Positions 33,730 through 44,680 of a DNA stretch of 64,000 nucleotides are shown one piece after another. The stretch lies in contig JANBVO010000044.1 in NCBI GenBank assembly GCA_030052745.1, positions 1 through 64,000 on the forward strand. The letters run 5' to 3'. Origin of the DNA: Pleurostoma richardsiae. Its lineage: Eukaryota; Ascomycota; Sordariomycetes; Calosphaeriales; Pleurostomataceae. The notes under the pieces are model-generated. The model was not told the origin of the DNA, did not search any database, and worked only from the letters and a program-made list of their open reading frames with translations. Within the stretch, counting starts at the first letter, position 1. The number at the start of each line of letters is the position of its first letter. The position numbers and the translations under genes are program-made.

Positions 33730-35639
33730 ATGGATACGGCATCAAGTCTAGGCAACACTATCGAGTCTACTAACTATTTGCATTTCTGTTCAATATGCGG
33801 CAAACCGTTCGATAAAGGTTGGACCCTCCTCTTGGTCGCATATCCTTCTCGGCTTGGTCTGACGCAAGACATGCTATTTAGAGACATCCCACGCCCGCCA
33901 TGTGCAATATTGCCGCCGGCGAGCAGCCATAAGGCGACCACCCCGAGCGAAGGCCTGTCAGCTCTGTAGCAGGGCCAAGAGCAAGTGTGATTCAAACTGG
34001 CCTTGCTCACGGTGTGTCAGTAGGCAAATGGTCTGCTCGTACGATAAGCGCCACAACACTTCGGCATTAGGATTGAGCAATGATACCACCCTTTCAATGG
34101 GCACAGACAATGGTGGAGGGTCACATTCGCACCGGTTAGGCGCGGCCACAGCCCCTTGGGCTTCAGCTGGGGATGCTCCCTTGATGGTGGCTGAATCGAT
34201 CCTCAGTGCTCCCCGCCCTTCTCTTGGCCCAGACTACTTCACTACCTCAACACTCACCGGAGACCAATACGCTACTTTATTCGCAGGCTCACAGTCGGCC
34301 ATTGTAGAGCCTGATTTAGGCTTTAGAGCTAGAATCCTGGAAGCCACTACCTCTTCCCCTAGCAATGACATCTTCCAGCAATCTCCGTATGAGTTCGCGC
34401 CATCTTTATCTCTCCTTCCCCTATACTTCTCATCCACTCCCGCCTCAAACAATCCCGCCGATATCCAGTCACTAGTGCCCACCGACACAGCCAAAGTGCT
34501 AGAGCAATCGCCTCAAAATCTCATTACCAACGAGTGCCGGCGACTCATCACGTCCGTTATCCGCACCTACCCCTTGATGATGACGCGACCGGAGACCCTA
34601 CCGCCTTTTGTGCACCCGCTCGGTTGCGGACTTCATTTTGATGACCGAGACGAACTACCTCGCGTTTCCATCGGATTTGCACCCCTCGAGCCACTGGCAG
34701 CATGTGTTGGAATCGCAAACATCTTCGTGTCACGGACAGCGAACTCAGACGGATTTCTGTGGCGAACCATCGATGGCGAGCAGCGCCGCATCATGAACGA
34801 GGTAGGCCGCATGAATAGACCACTCACTGTTGATGGGTTCAGGATATTGCTTCTCCTTGTATCCCCTTTAGGGACTCCGAGCTCGATTTGATTATATTAA
34901 CACCAGTATGTCTAAACTTAGATGCACCGATTCTCTGCAGGAGAAACTCTGGCGGCCCTCCAAGCCATGGTGGTTTACACTATCATCAGATTTATAATCT
35001 GTGGTCAGGAGTATTTCCGAACCAATCGAGGGATGTTGAACACAATGAATGTGAGCTCAGTCTACTATAGAGGTTATAGGAGGCGAACTGACTGTATGAT
35101 GCGCAGAAACTCTCTGATCGATTTTCCGAGGTCTGTCCCGGGCCTTTCACTCTGGTCCAAGGGCTATCAGTCCGGCCAAGGTGGGAAGAGTGGATCTTTG
35201 AGGAGACGCGAAGGAGGTACAGTGAAGCTATCCCTGACCCTATATACCTCCGGAGGAGTCATGCTGACCAACTAGGATCGCCATCGCCTGCTGGCTCGTG
35301 TCACTGGTCATTTGTGTTCAAGAAAACCAACTCCTCGCAAATCCACAAATATTTCCGCTTCCAAGCAGTAGAGCTCTGTGGGAGGCTAGAAGTAGTTGGG
35401 CTTGGAAGACGGAGTATGATGCCGTCCTAGCGCAGACCAAGGCCGGTCAAGTACCGTTAGATACCATTGGCAGTCTCGCCGTTGCGATACGTGGTGCCGA
35501 GTCTGGTGGCGGGAGGGGCGCAACTCTCGGCGGTGCAGATGAAGTCCTGGATAGGTGGCATGCGAGCTTGGACTCGTTAGGCATGATGCTGACAACAGTC
35601 GCGGCGCATGACTTGCAGTTGCGCTACATTCCGCCGTAA
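33730..35639 (+). CDS. C2H2-like plus Zn2Cys6 transcription factor
   Basis: Exons 33730-33817, 33882-34801, 34922-35050, 35107-35216 and 35276-35639 give 536 aa. A short zinc finger FCSICGKPFDK-ETSHARHVQYC is split by intron 1 and is immediately followed by a basic stretch and a full Zn2Cys6 cluster: CQLCSRAKSK-C-DSNWP-CSRC-VSRQMV-C. This double DNA-binding head is a known but minor fungal architecture. The finger is atypical because its last ligand would be Cys and its helix is short. The middle domain contains CRRLITSVIRTYPLMM, TLAALQAMVVYTIIRFIICG and IAIACWLVSLVICVQE. The 120-nt second intron is the least certain border. Possible regulator of the neighbouring reductase and pump. Confidence 0.85.
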
Positions 35640-35754
35640 ACGCCTGGTCACTGTACACTATTACTCATTGCAATGTAACTGACTCTCGCATTTACAACCT
35701 TATCGATTGTCCGAGGGAACCAGCGGATGGTCTCGCCCTGCGGATGGATGTGTA

Positions 35755-35797
35755 GCTCCGGGCTTGGCTCCGGGCTTGGCTCCGGGCTTGGCACCGG
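35755..35797. repeat. 12-bp tandem repeat
   Basis: GCTCCGGGCTTG is repeated three times exactly (starts 35755, 35767, 35779), with a partial fourth copy. It lies in the 486-bp intergenic region (35640-36125) between the regulator and the reductase gene, about 330 bp upstream of the latter. Confidence 0.9.
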
Positions 35798-36013
35798 CCA
35801 TTTTGGCCGCTGGTGGGGTTCCAGACCGGGGCCGCCAACCGGAGCGGCGCCGAACCGGTAGTCACGAACCATCCATGTTCATGATTGAAAGTTTATGATT
35901 GGTAATAGCTCGGCATCCGGCGAACCCAGAGAGCCCGAGTCCGTTATTTCCGTCGCTTCGACAGATTTGAGGGTAAGGGCCACGCATACCAGTATCCCCT
36001 ATTAGCGGACGCA

Positions 36014-36020
36014 TATAAAG
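36014..36020 (+). promoter_or_regulatory. TATA box of the reductase gene
   Basis: TATAAAG lies 106 nt before the ATG of the MDR reductase. Confidence 0.55.
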
Positions 36021-36125
36021 GTCCCATGGGCAGACTGAGAGATACACCTGGCTCGGAAGAAACATCGCCCAACTATTGAAATCTCCATTTGCGAAGAACA
36101 GCCGTCTCTACTTCTTTCTACAATT

Positions 36126-37302
36126 ATGGCGAAACAGGAAGCCAACCTTGCGGCGGTCTTACCTGCCATCGCAACCGACCTTGTCGTTGAAGAACGCGAA
36201 GTCCCCTCTCCGGGACCCGACGATGTCTTGATCCGGAATCACGCCATCGCCCTAAACCCCGTTGATTGGAAGAGGCAGTCGTGGGGATTCATGATTTCTT
36301 CCTACCCGGTTGTTCTCGGTGCTGGTACGTAGACAACAAGAGGCCATGTGATGAAGAGACTGTCCCTGAACGGACTTTTCACCATGCCGCTGCTCGGGTT
36401 TCCGTAATTGAGAAGCACTCCTGAACCGTACACTCACGATATATGTAGATATCGCTGGCACCGTTGTCGAGGTCGGCTCATCTGTGTCCTCCTTCAAGCC
36501 CGGTGACCGCGTCCTAGGCTTCGCTGACGCGTTCATCTCTGGCGACAACAACCGCGGCGCGTACCAGACGTACACGGCCGCTAGGGCCATCTCCACGGCA
36601 AAACTGCCCGACGCGATCAGCTTCCAGCAGGGCGCTACTTTGCCGACCGCGATGGGCACAGCAGCGATGGCCCTCTTCGATTCCTTCGGCCTGCCGCGCC
36701 CTACCAGAGCCACTGCGGCAAGTGCACTCCCCGGGCGGCCATCCATTCTCGTATGGGGCGGAGCGTCGTCCGTGGGATCTGTGGCCATCCAGCTCGCCCG
36801 CCTGGCCGGACTCACTGTCTTTGCCACCGCGAGCGAGCGCCACCACACCCACCTGCATTCGCTCGGGGCCAGCGTGCTTGTCGACTACCACTCGCCAACG
36901 GCTGTCCAGGACCTCCTTGCCGCTGTCGACAAGGCCGGGACGCCCCTTTTGTACGCCCTCGACACCATCTCAACGGCTGAGACGGCGCCTCTGGTCACAC
37001 AGGCACTATCTCGTTCCGGCGGCACCGTTACCAAAAAATTGGCGCACCTGATACCTTGGCCTGAGAAGGTAGCTCGACCTGGTGGCATCGAGTATTACCA
37101 AATACAGGGAGAAGAGTTGTGGAATCGGAGGCAGGACTTGTCAGCCTGGTTGTGTAATGAGATCTCGGCGTGGCTGGAAGGGGGTGCCGTCGTACCAAAG
37201 CAATATCGAGTCGTCGAAGGAGGGCTAACCGGGCTTCAGAATGCTCTGAATGAGTTGAAGAAGGGAGTGAGCGGCGAGAAGCTAGTGGTCGAGCTCAATT
37301 AG
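36126..37302 (+). CDS. MDR-family zinc-type dehydrogenase / enoyl reductase
   Basis: Exons 36126-36324 and 36449-37302 give 350 aa. The N-terminal GroES-like part has EVPSPGPDDVLIRNHAIALN and NPVDWKRQ, the signature of the ToxD/trans-acting enoyl reductase branch. DIAGTVVEVG and FKPGDRVLGF follow. The nucleotide-binding part has LVWGGASSVGSVAIQLARLA (an A/GxxxxG loop for NADPH). The catalytic zinc cysteines of classical ADHs are missing, as is normal for this branch. Members reduce enals or act with polyketide synthases in trans; no synthase is in this window. The gene lies directly before a DHA2 efflux pump on the same strand, 662 bp apart. Confidence 0.88.
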
Positions 37303-37964
37303 GTGTCGCTGAGAGGCGCTAGAGAGCCGTGTTAAAGACGATTTCTACCGGTAGACTTTCCCGCAACGATCCTTGACACCCATTGGTATGCTCGCCCCGG
37401 GAATAAAAAAAATGCCCTGTCTGACAAGCCCGACATTGGCGAATCAGGAACTTCCTTGGTGGTGGACGGAGGGTTAAGCGGCGGACCGTTGTTGGCCAGC
37501 GGACAGTCGAATGACGGACGGTCGGACAGTCACGCTAGCTCCACTGCATATGGCACAGCAAGGCGACATGCAAACAGATTCATTCAATCAGCAAACATTT
37601 TCAAATATGGAGGACATATTAGTGCCATTTGACTTTCTTTGTCTTAATGCCTTCTGTGATTATGGCCACCCTCCGTGGTTTACTCTCCGCGGTAAAAGGG
37701 GGCGTGTTGTCCGCAGGTGAACGAGTAATATTACCCCTGAAGCTCATTTCCACGATCCATCAGAGCTGCGTTATATATTTATCGACCTGACACTACCCAG
37801 CCTGTTCCTGAAGGTACTTCTTCCTTCGATAGCTGTACTTTCTCACTCTACAGTGATTTCCTTGCTGCCTTTTCTTTTTGTCTCAACGACATACAATACC
37901 TAATCGAAGCCACTTGCACCAACACATTATCAACGGAGGGGAACAACGACTGGAGGAGGACAAA
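37303..37964. promoter_or_regulatory. Promoter region of the efflux pump
   Basis: TTATATATTTAT at 37771-37782 lies about 185-195 nt before the pump ATG. The rest is gene-free. Confidence 0.45.
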
Positions 37965-40032
37965 ATGGCATCGCCTGCACCGGGTATGGAGCCCACCGAC
38001 TTCGTCTACCCTGCGGGTTTCAGGCTCGCCCTGATTCTAATCTCTATGTTTGTCGGAATGTTCCTAGTAGCCTTGGTAAGTTCAGCCAGCAGACCGCTCT
38101 AGGTTGATGCCCATCGGCTTGCAAGCTGACCACCGCCGCTCGCAGGACAAACTTATCATATCAACCGCCATATCCCAGATTACCAACGATTTCAACTCGA
38201 CGAACGATATTGGTTGGTACGGCACGGCCTACCTGCTCACCAACTGCGCCTTCTTATTGGTGTTTGGGAAGGTATATACCATTGTGAACGTTAAAACCAC
38301 TTTCCTGGCAGCCGTTGTACTGTTCGAGGTGGGCTCAGCTATCTGCGGTGCGGCACCGACCTCAGTTGCTTTTATCGTCGGCAGAGCCATCGCGGGCCTG
38401 GGAGCCGGAGGCGTTCAGTCTGGAGTCGTACGTCTTCCATCTTCCGGCCGCTCTTCTCCCTCCCTCACGCTGCTTCATCTTTCTTGCTCACACCATCGTA
38501 CATTAGATCGTCATTATCGTGTATGCTGTTCCGCTACAGAAACGTCCTCAGTACCAGGGGCTCTTTGGTGCTGTGTATGGGATTGCGTCGGTGCTCGGCC
38601 CGCTGGTGGGTGGCGCGTTCACAACTAACGTCACCTGGAGGTAGGTTTATCCAGCATCTCGAAACGCAAAATTTAAAGCCGTGGATACTCAGAATGTATT
38701 AGGTGGTGCTTCTATATCAACCTTCCCTTGGGCGGCGTGGTCCTGGTGTTCGTTTTCTTCTTTCTCCGTATCCCCAGCGAATCCAACAGCACGGATACTC
38801 TCAAAGACAAGCTGCTGCAGCTCAACGCCGAAGGCCTTGTCGCCCTCCTTCCTGGGGTGATCTGTCTGTGTCTGGCTCTACAATGGGGTGGTTTCACGTA
38901 CAGTGTAAGTGCCGAGCCCCATGTGCCTTTCCACGGCGTCCACTCTGCCGCCCTTCTCCCTTTGACGGGCGAGGCGAAGCTGACAGCATTCAGTGGAGTG
39001 ATGGGCGCATCATTGCGCTACTCGTGATTGCCTTTGTGCTTTTGATCGCATTTGTCTTCATCCAGATCTGGAAGCCAGAGCGAGCCACAGTGCCACCGCG
39101 CATCTTCATCCAGCGAAGCATAGGTAGCGGCTTCTTCGTGAGCTGTTGCCTTGGTGCGCATCAGACACTCTTGCGTAAGCTTATACACTGTAGAAGACTT
39201 CATATTTTCCGCCGCTAATTCCAGAACGCCAGTCTATTACCTCCCCATCTGGTTCCAGGCCATCAAGGGCGACTCAGCCGTCGAGAGTGGCATCCACCTC
39301 CTGCCCCAGGTGATCGCCCTCGTTCTTGCGTCCGTCGTCACCGGCGTGCTGACGAGTCGCATCGGCTACTACACGCCCTTCTTGCTCTTCGGCATCTGCA
39401 TCGCGGCAGTCGGCGCCGGTCTGCTCAACACCCTCGGCATCAACACGACGGTAGGCCAATGGATTGGGTACCAGATCTTGTATGGCTGGGGGTTTGGCGC
39501 TTGCACCCAGGCACCTAACATGGCTGCCCAGACGGTGCTACCGCGCAACGAAGTCTCTATCGGTGCTGCGCTCATGCTGTTCGCCCAGACGCTGTTCGGC
39601 GCCATCTTCGTCTCGATCGGCCAGAATGTCCTCGATGGTCAACTGGCCAAGCGTCTTGCAGGCATTACAAACATCACTCCCCAGCAAATTCAGAACGCTG
39701 GCGCCACAGGTCTCTTGAAAATCATTCCCGCTCAGTACCACACTGCAGCCTTAGAGGCCTACAACGACTCGCTGCGCGTATGCTTCCGAGTCGCCCTCAT
39801 CATGGCTTGCCTCTGCATATTTGGTGGGCTTGGCATGGAATGGCGCAGTGTGAAGAAGCAGGAGGAACCTCTCACTAAGCAACCCGAGAGTGAGCATGCT
39901 CTCGAGGAGGGGAAGAGCCGGAGTGATTCGCGCGGCACGGAAGCTCACGGTGCCCAGGCAGATAACTCGACTGTAGCTGCGGTCGACAAGGAGGGTGAGC
40001 AGTACCCGATGACGACACTGCGTCATGAGTGA
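37965..40032 (+). CDS. MFS multidrug efflux pump, DHA2 (14-helix) type
   Basis: Six exons (37965-38075, 38146-38427, 38507-38640, 38703-38904, 38994-39174, 39233-40032) encode 569 aa. An upstream in-frame ATG exists, but the fifth codon block [13 protein letters not shown] gives the usual short cytosolic N-terminus. DHA2 marks are clear: [13 protein letters not shown] after helix 1, [26 protein letters not shown] (motif region), the antiporter motif C-like [12 protein letters not shown], and [13 protein letters not shown]. The expected role is export of toxic metabolites at the plasma membrane. The C-terminal tail is long, charged and disordered. The acceptor of intron 5 (AACGCCAG) was chosen to keep frame into [13 protein letters not shown]. 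Confidence 0.9.
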
Positions 40033-40473
40033 ATGGAGGGTTGAATAAGACGTCGTGTGGTCAACATCATTTGTGGAGACGGGTCTCTTTGCTTCTGCTC
40101 CCATGACTGCAGAACGGGTCAGTTACTCTACAACGAAGCGACTGGATAGAATTGTACAATAGAACAAGTATCCTCACGTAGGGATGCCCTGCAATTGTTC
40201 CTCCTGTCTTATAGAACAGATCACACGGCATAAATATTAAATTGCGGTCCAGCTTGCGGACGTCGGCGCTGCTGGCGATTATCACCTCAGTTGTTGCCCT
40301 TCTGGTAGCTTATCTGGTACCGATTTGTCATTTCTCGGGATCACTGTTTCTCCTGACCAAGGCGTTATGGAGAAAATGGTATAGAGGGTCGAATTCTTCA
40401 CTTAGGAGTTGAGCACTTCGATTTACCAATAGCCATCATCAGCCACCAACCATGGTACTGGCACCGGCAGAGG
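40033..40473. other. Convergent 3' region
   Basis: Gene-free spacer between the efflux pump and the oppositely oriented regulator. Confidence 0.4.
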
Positions 40474-42864
40474 TTATTTGTCACTCTGCTCAGACACGAA
40501 GTCGTCCAATATGCTTCCAAATGCCACGACATCCTCATCGATGGCAAAAAGTGAGGGATCCAGAACCAAGTTCTGTTCGTAATCGAAATTGCCAAAATAA
40601 TCTTGGGGCACTACTCCTGGCATTTGGTCAAAGAGTCCTATGAAGTGACCAGCGTTCAATATTAGTAGACTGAGTGGGTACGGACGTTGACTAGAAATCT
40701 CACCATCTGAAGTCGTCAAGGTGGGTGTGCTTGAAATGTCCAAATCTTGCCGCAGCACGGTCGCGATGGCTTTCGTTGCTCTTTGCGCCTCGATAGACCG
40801 GTCGGTAATCTTCTCCCACTGAAGCTTGGCGACGGCCAAAGCCTCCACGATAGCATCTCGGTTAGGCAGAGGACCATAGTCCGTCCTGTCAGGGTGTTCC
40901 TCGTTGTATCTACTCAATGCGAAACAGAGCATCATTGTAGCTTGGAGAAACTCATGGTTAAGCGATGTGGCCACTTTCCAGCGGATGCCAAACATAAGAC
41001 CTCCGGCCTGAGTCTCTTCGCTCATTCTTCGCTGATGCTCTAGGATCGCCAGGGCAGATTTAATGCACAGCTCGTTCGATCTCGCACTCTCCTTCCCGAA
41101 GGAACCCTTCACAAAGCTCCGTCGATGGAGGAGGTAGATCGCCTTGTGTATGAGAATGTCCAAGAACATTTGGTGTAGTATCGTGGCAGGGTTTTCTGCG
41201 ATCGGTGTCTCGAGCGGCTTGTATTTTAGACATGTAGGTACTGCTTCGATAGCTCCTTCAAGCTTGGCACCGAGTTCTGCAATGGTAGCGGGTGATGGCG
41301 GACCTGCTTCAGTGGCATCATATATCTCCGCTGCAACCTTGATGATGGTATCCCTCGAGATAACGAACAGGAGCGGCGAAGGATCTGTCAATGGCCGCTC
41401 AGGTGGGATCTCGTCGTGTTCGAAGCCAATGTCGCTGTCGAACAAGTGGGCAGGTGGACGTGTATCACATTGGGAATCCTTTATGATACGCGGCAATCCA
41501 ACCTGTGTGCTCGTGAAGAAATCCATTTGATAAAGGGTAATCCAGAGCCGCCGCCGAAGTTCCGCCTGCAATGGTCGAATATCTGGCCAGTGGGAAGGAT
41601 CACGATGCAGTCCCATGCGTAGCGCAATCCGAATGACGACACCAATCAGGATCCAGTTAGCCAAAGAAGTATCGAGGTTCGTATTCTGGTCGACTGCAAA
41701 ATGTATGGTCAGTGTTTCTATGGTGTATCTGCTCGGCCGGAGATAATCTCCAGCGACCAAGCACTGGATCGTGAGAGTCCGGTAGGTCTCCAGCATGTTC
41801 ACTGACTCAACTGCAGACAAGCCAAGACCTTCGACATCTTGCTGCTGCAGGAATGCAGACATGCTCATGACACTGAACAAGAGCCCTATCCACATAATGG
41901 GCGCGGCTTGGGGGTTGTTCCAAAAGTTTGCGTACTACTAGGAGGATAAGCAAGTGTCGAGATAAGAACAACCTCCAGGTTTCTTACCTCAGCGAGGAAT
42001 TTTTGCCGGTATAGAATGACTTACAGCCCCCGACTCTGCATTAGCGAATGGATAAATGCGATGGAGATTTCGATCTTGAAACTTACAAGGGCCCATATCA
42101 AAAGCATTGAAGAAGTGGGAGACGTGTCTATCAACTACTTTGCGTGGAGGTACCATAGCCAGGATTTGCTCCTTCGGGAGACGGGGTGCACTGTTGAGGA
42201 GAGACGTTCTGGTGGCTGGTGATCCATCCATCAATCTGGCATCAAGTGGAGCTGATACTAGATTTGTAGGGTTGTTCGAGAACTCATCGGATAGCTCATC
42301 TTTAAGGCATCGGATCTGAAAATATCATGGTTAGCGTAATCATCACAAAACTTTCGTAATAAAGCCTACATCTTCCAAGATCGTAACCCAATGCGAGCTG
42401 CCCGTATAGACTGCTTGATTGTCATTGAGGCTCAACTTCCCCATGTCGTCTATCACGTCGCCATCGGGAGGAGCAAGGGCCAGTCCAGGGTCGTCAAGAG
42501 CCACACTTCGTGATGCCGTATCATCCGATGCCTGGCGTGAGCTCTGCGCCATATTTCTCATTTCCATCACGAGGGCTTCAAGACGAGCGACCCTCTGGCG
42601 AGTATGTTGGCTCCTGGTATGAGGTCGGTAATCGATGGCATCTTTTCGATCTTGCTCAGAAGAGCTGTAGATGCACTCTTCTGCTTTGCCGCGTCGCAGA
42701 CAAGCGCTGCAAGGTGACTGTCTGTCACAACGAAGTCTGCAAGAGTGTTAGCACCCTTTGTTCTATACTTGAGAGAGACGAACTCACTTCCGTCCTCTGC
42801 AGAAGTTGCAGCTCAGTATGGTCTTGTCACGCCTCCTACTACTGTGGGCAGGTGATTGTGCCAT
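40474..42864 (-). CDS. Zn2Cys6 transcription factor with fungal_trans domain
   Basis: Exons 42864-42788, 42736-42370, 42315-42087, 42019-41988 (only 32 nt) and 41934-40474 give 721 aa. The zinc cluster is CNFCRGRKLR-C-DRQSP-CSAC-LRRGKAEE-C, followed by a TRQRVARLEALV coiled coil. The regulatory domain starts at HFFNAFDMGPFILYRQKFL and includes LANWILIGVVIRIALRMGLH and ELRRRLWITLYQMD. The micro-exon is needed to restore this conserved block. Near the C-terminus an in-frame stretch with GTGAGA...TAG ends (about 66 nt) could be an additional or retained intron. It faces the efflux pump tail-to-tail and may control the reductase/pump pair; that is inference. Confidence 0.87.
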
Positions 42865-43678
42865 CTTGATCCTAGCGGGGTACCCTCCAATAGCGCATGG
42901 ACGGTGAAGAGCATGGTGAAATTGCTTGATCGAACTGAACAATGCCTGCCTAAGGATGGGATGTCAATCGTGGAGCTTGACGCCTGGAAAATCTTATAAT
43001 CCGGGACGAAGCACTGCTAGGAGACCGCTGACTAAGCGAGAACACGGTCACCAAAGTCAAGAAGAGGTTCGTTATGGTTCAAGAGCTCTACATTATCGCG
43101 GCTATACTTAGAATTTCAACCAGACCTGACACTGCTGAGGGAAGCCGTAGTTTATCTCTCCCCGTCATGAAGCTGGGAAGCGCGAGCGGCTGAACTGCAG
43201 TACCCGTATCAGCTTGGATGTTCGGCTGCAGAAATACGTTGCGCCACACGTTCCCCAAGTTCCTAAGTTTTCTTCTTTATGCCTCAAGAGGATATTCAAG
43301 CTCTTATTACCCATGTACCCAGTCTCACTTGCCGGCAGAGGTTGGAAATTTACCCCAGGAAACGCGGAGAAATAACCACCGGGACGAGCCGCATATGGGG
43401 AACAATCTGGTGTCATATTATGTCGTGCTTAGGCTAAACAGGATTCGAAGTACAACACAGTCCGAAGAAGAAAATGTTACTTTTCTCTCTCCGGCTGACC
43501 GAGTGGTGTTTGGGATTATTTGACAATATGTTAAGAGACCGTAGCTTCTGTATGAACATGGCCCGTGGGCTGCAAGCATAAGGCGTAGATGGACACCTTT
43601 CTCAGACGTGGGCTTCGACTTTCCTAAGCTATAGTATCTTGTCTCGTTGCCGGAATCAGCTTCGACACCGCGTAAACC
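42865..43678. other. Intergenic, divergent promoter region
   Basis: 814 bp between the regulator (minus) and the xylanase (plus). No gene and no clear TATA box. Confidence 0.4.
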
Positions 43679-44426
43679 ATGGTCTGCCTCTCCCTCATTA
43701 CAGCCTTCTCTTTGGTTACCAGTGCGCTCGCCGCACCTGGGGACTTTCTTCAAGCTCTCGACAATCAGATTGAAACTACAAACGACCTCGAAGCTCGCCA
43801 AAGTTACTACTTCCAGAATTGGTCTGAGAACGGCAGCAACATAAAGTGTAACAACGGGCCCGGAGGCTCATACACGGCGACATGGAACAGCAAGGGCGGC
43901 TTCGTGTGTGGTAAGGGGTGGAGCTACGGAGGTGCCAGGTGAGCTTCAACCGTCCAAGGCACAGAGTAGTTAGTTAGTTAGCTGTTAACGGAGAGATTCC
44001 TGGCGTAGGACGATCAAGTACAGCGGGACTTACAACGCCACGGGACCCGGTTACCTCTCCGTGTACGGCTGGACTAGAAACCCGCTAGTCGAGTACTATA
44101 TTATGGAGTCGCACGCCGATCTCGCGCCCAACGAGCCTTGGACACTCAAAGGAAATTTCACCTCAGAGGAAGGTACCTATCAGGTGTACGTGAGTACTCG
44201 CACCAACAAGCCCTCTATTGAGGGTACACGGACCTTCCAACAGTACTGGTCTGTCCGGACGGAGAAGCGCGTGGGCGGGACGGTCTCGACGGGGAGGCAC
44301 TTTGATGAGTGGGCCAATCTAGGGATGAGACTGGGAAGCCACGACTACGCGATCGTAGCAACGGAGGGATACACGGCCGATGGTGGCAGCGGCAGCAGCG
44401 GTTCTGCTAGTATCACACTTGGGTAA
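43679..44426 (+). CDS. GH11 endo-1,4-beta-xylanase
   Basis: Exons 43679-43938 and 44009-44426 give 225 aa, the normal GH11 length without a carbohydrate-binding module. A signal peptide ([18 protein letters not shown]) is followed by a short propeptide ending in LEAR at residue 40, and then [12 protein letters not shown], the typical mature start. Core motifs are [17 protein letters not shown] with the nucleophile Glu115, and YAIVATEGY with the acid/base Glu206. The [20 protein letters not shown] thumb region is present, with the PSIxG tip. The enzyme would be secreted and hydrolyse xylan, pointing to a plant-associated or saprotrophic life. The intron sits between the A and B strand regions. 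Confidence 0.95.
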
Positions 44427-44680
44427 AGAAAGACGTCCCATTTACGTTTCGAGTCTTCCCGGCAGGGCACGCGGGGAGAATTGAAAGTCTTGATATGAGG
44501 AAGAAAATAGCAAATAGTTTGGCAAAGTCGGGAGATAAGCACAACCGGTGATCTTGACAGCATCCGAAAGGGATCCACACTCCGCGCAAAATCGTATTAA
44601 ACATGTTTTGACAAGAAACGCCCAGAACCGCGGCAGAAACGTCTGTCCACAGACCTTGATGGCACCGTGCCACTCTCAAT

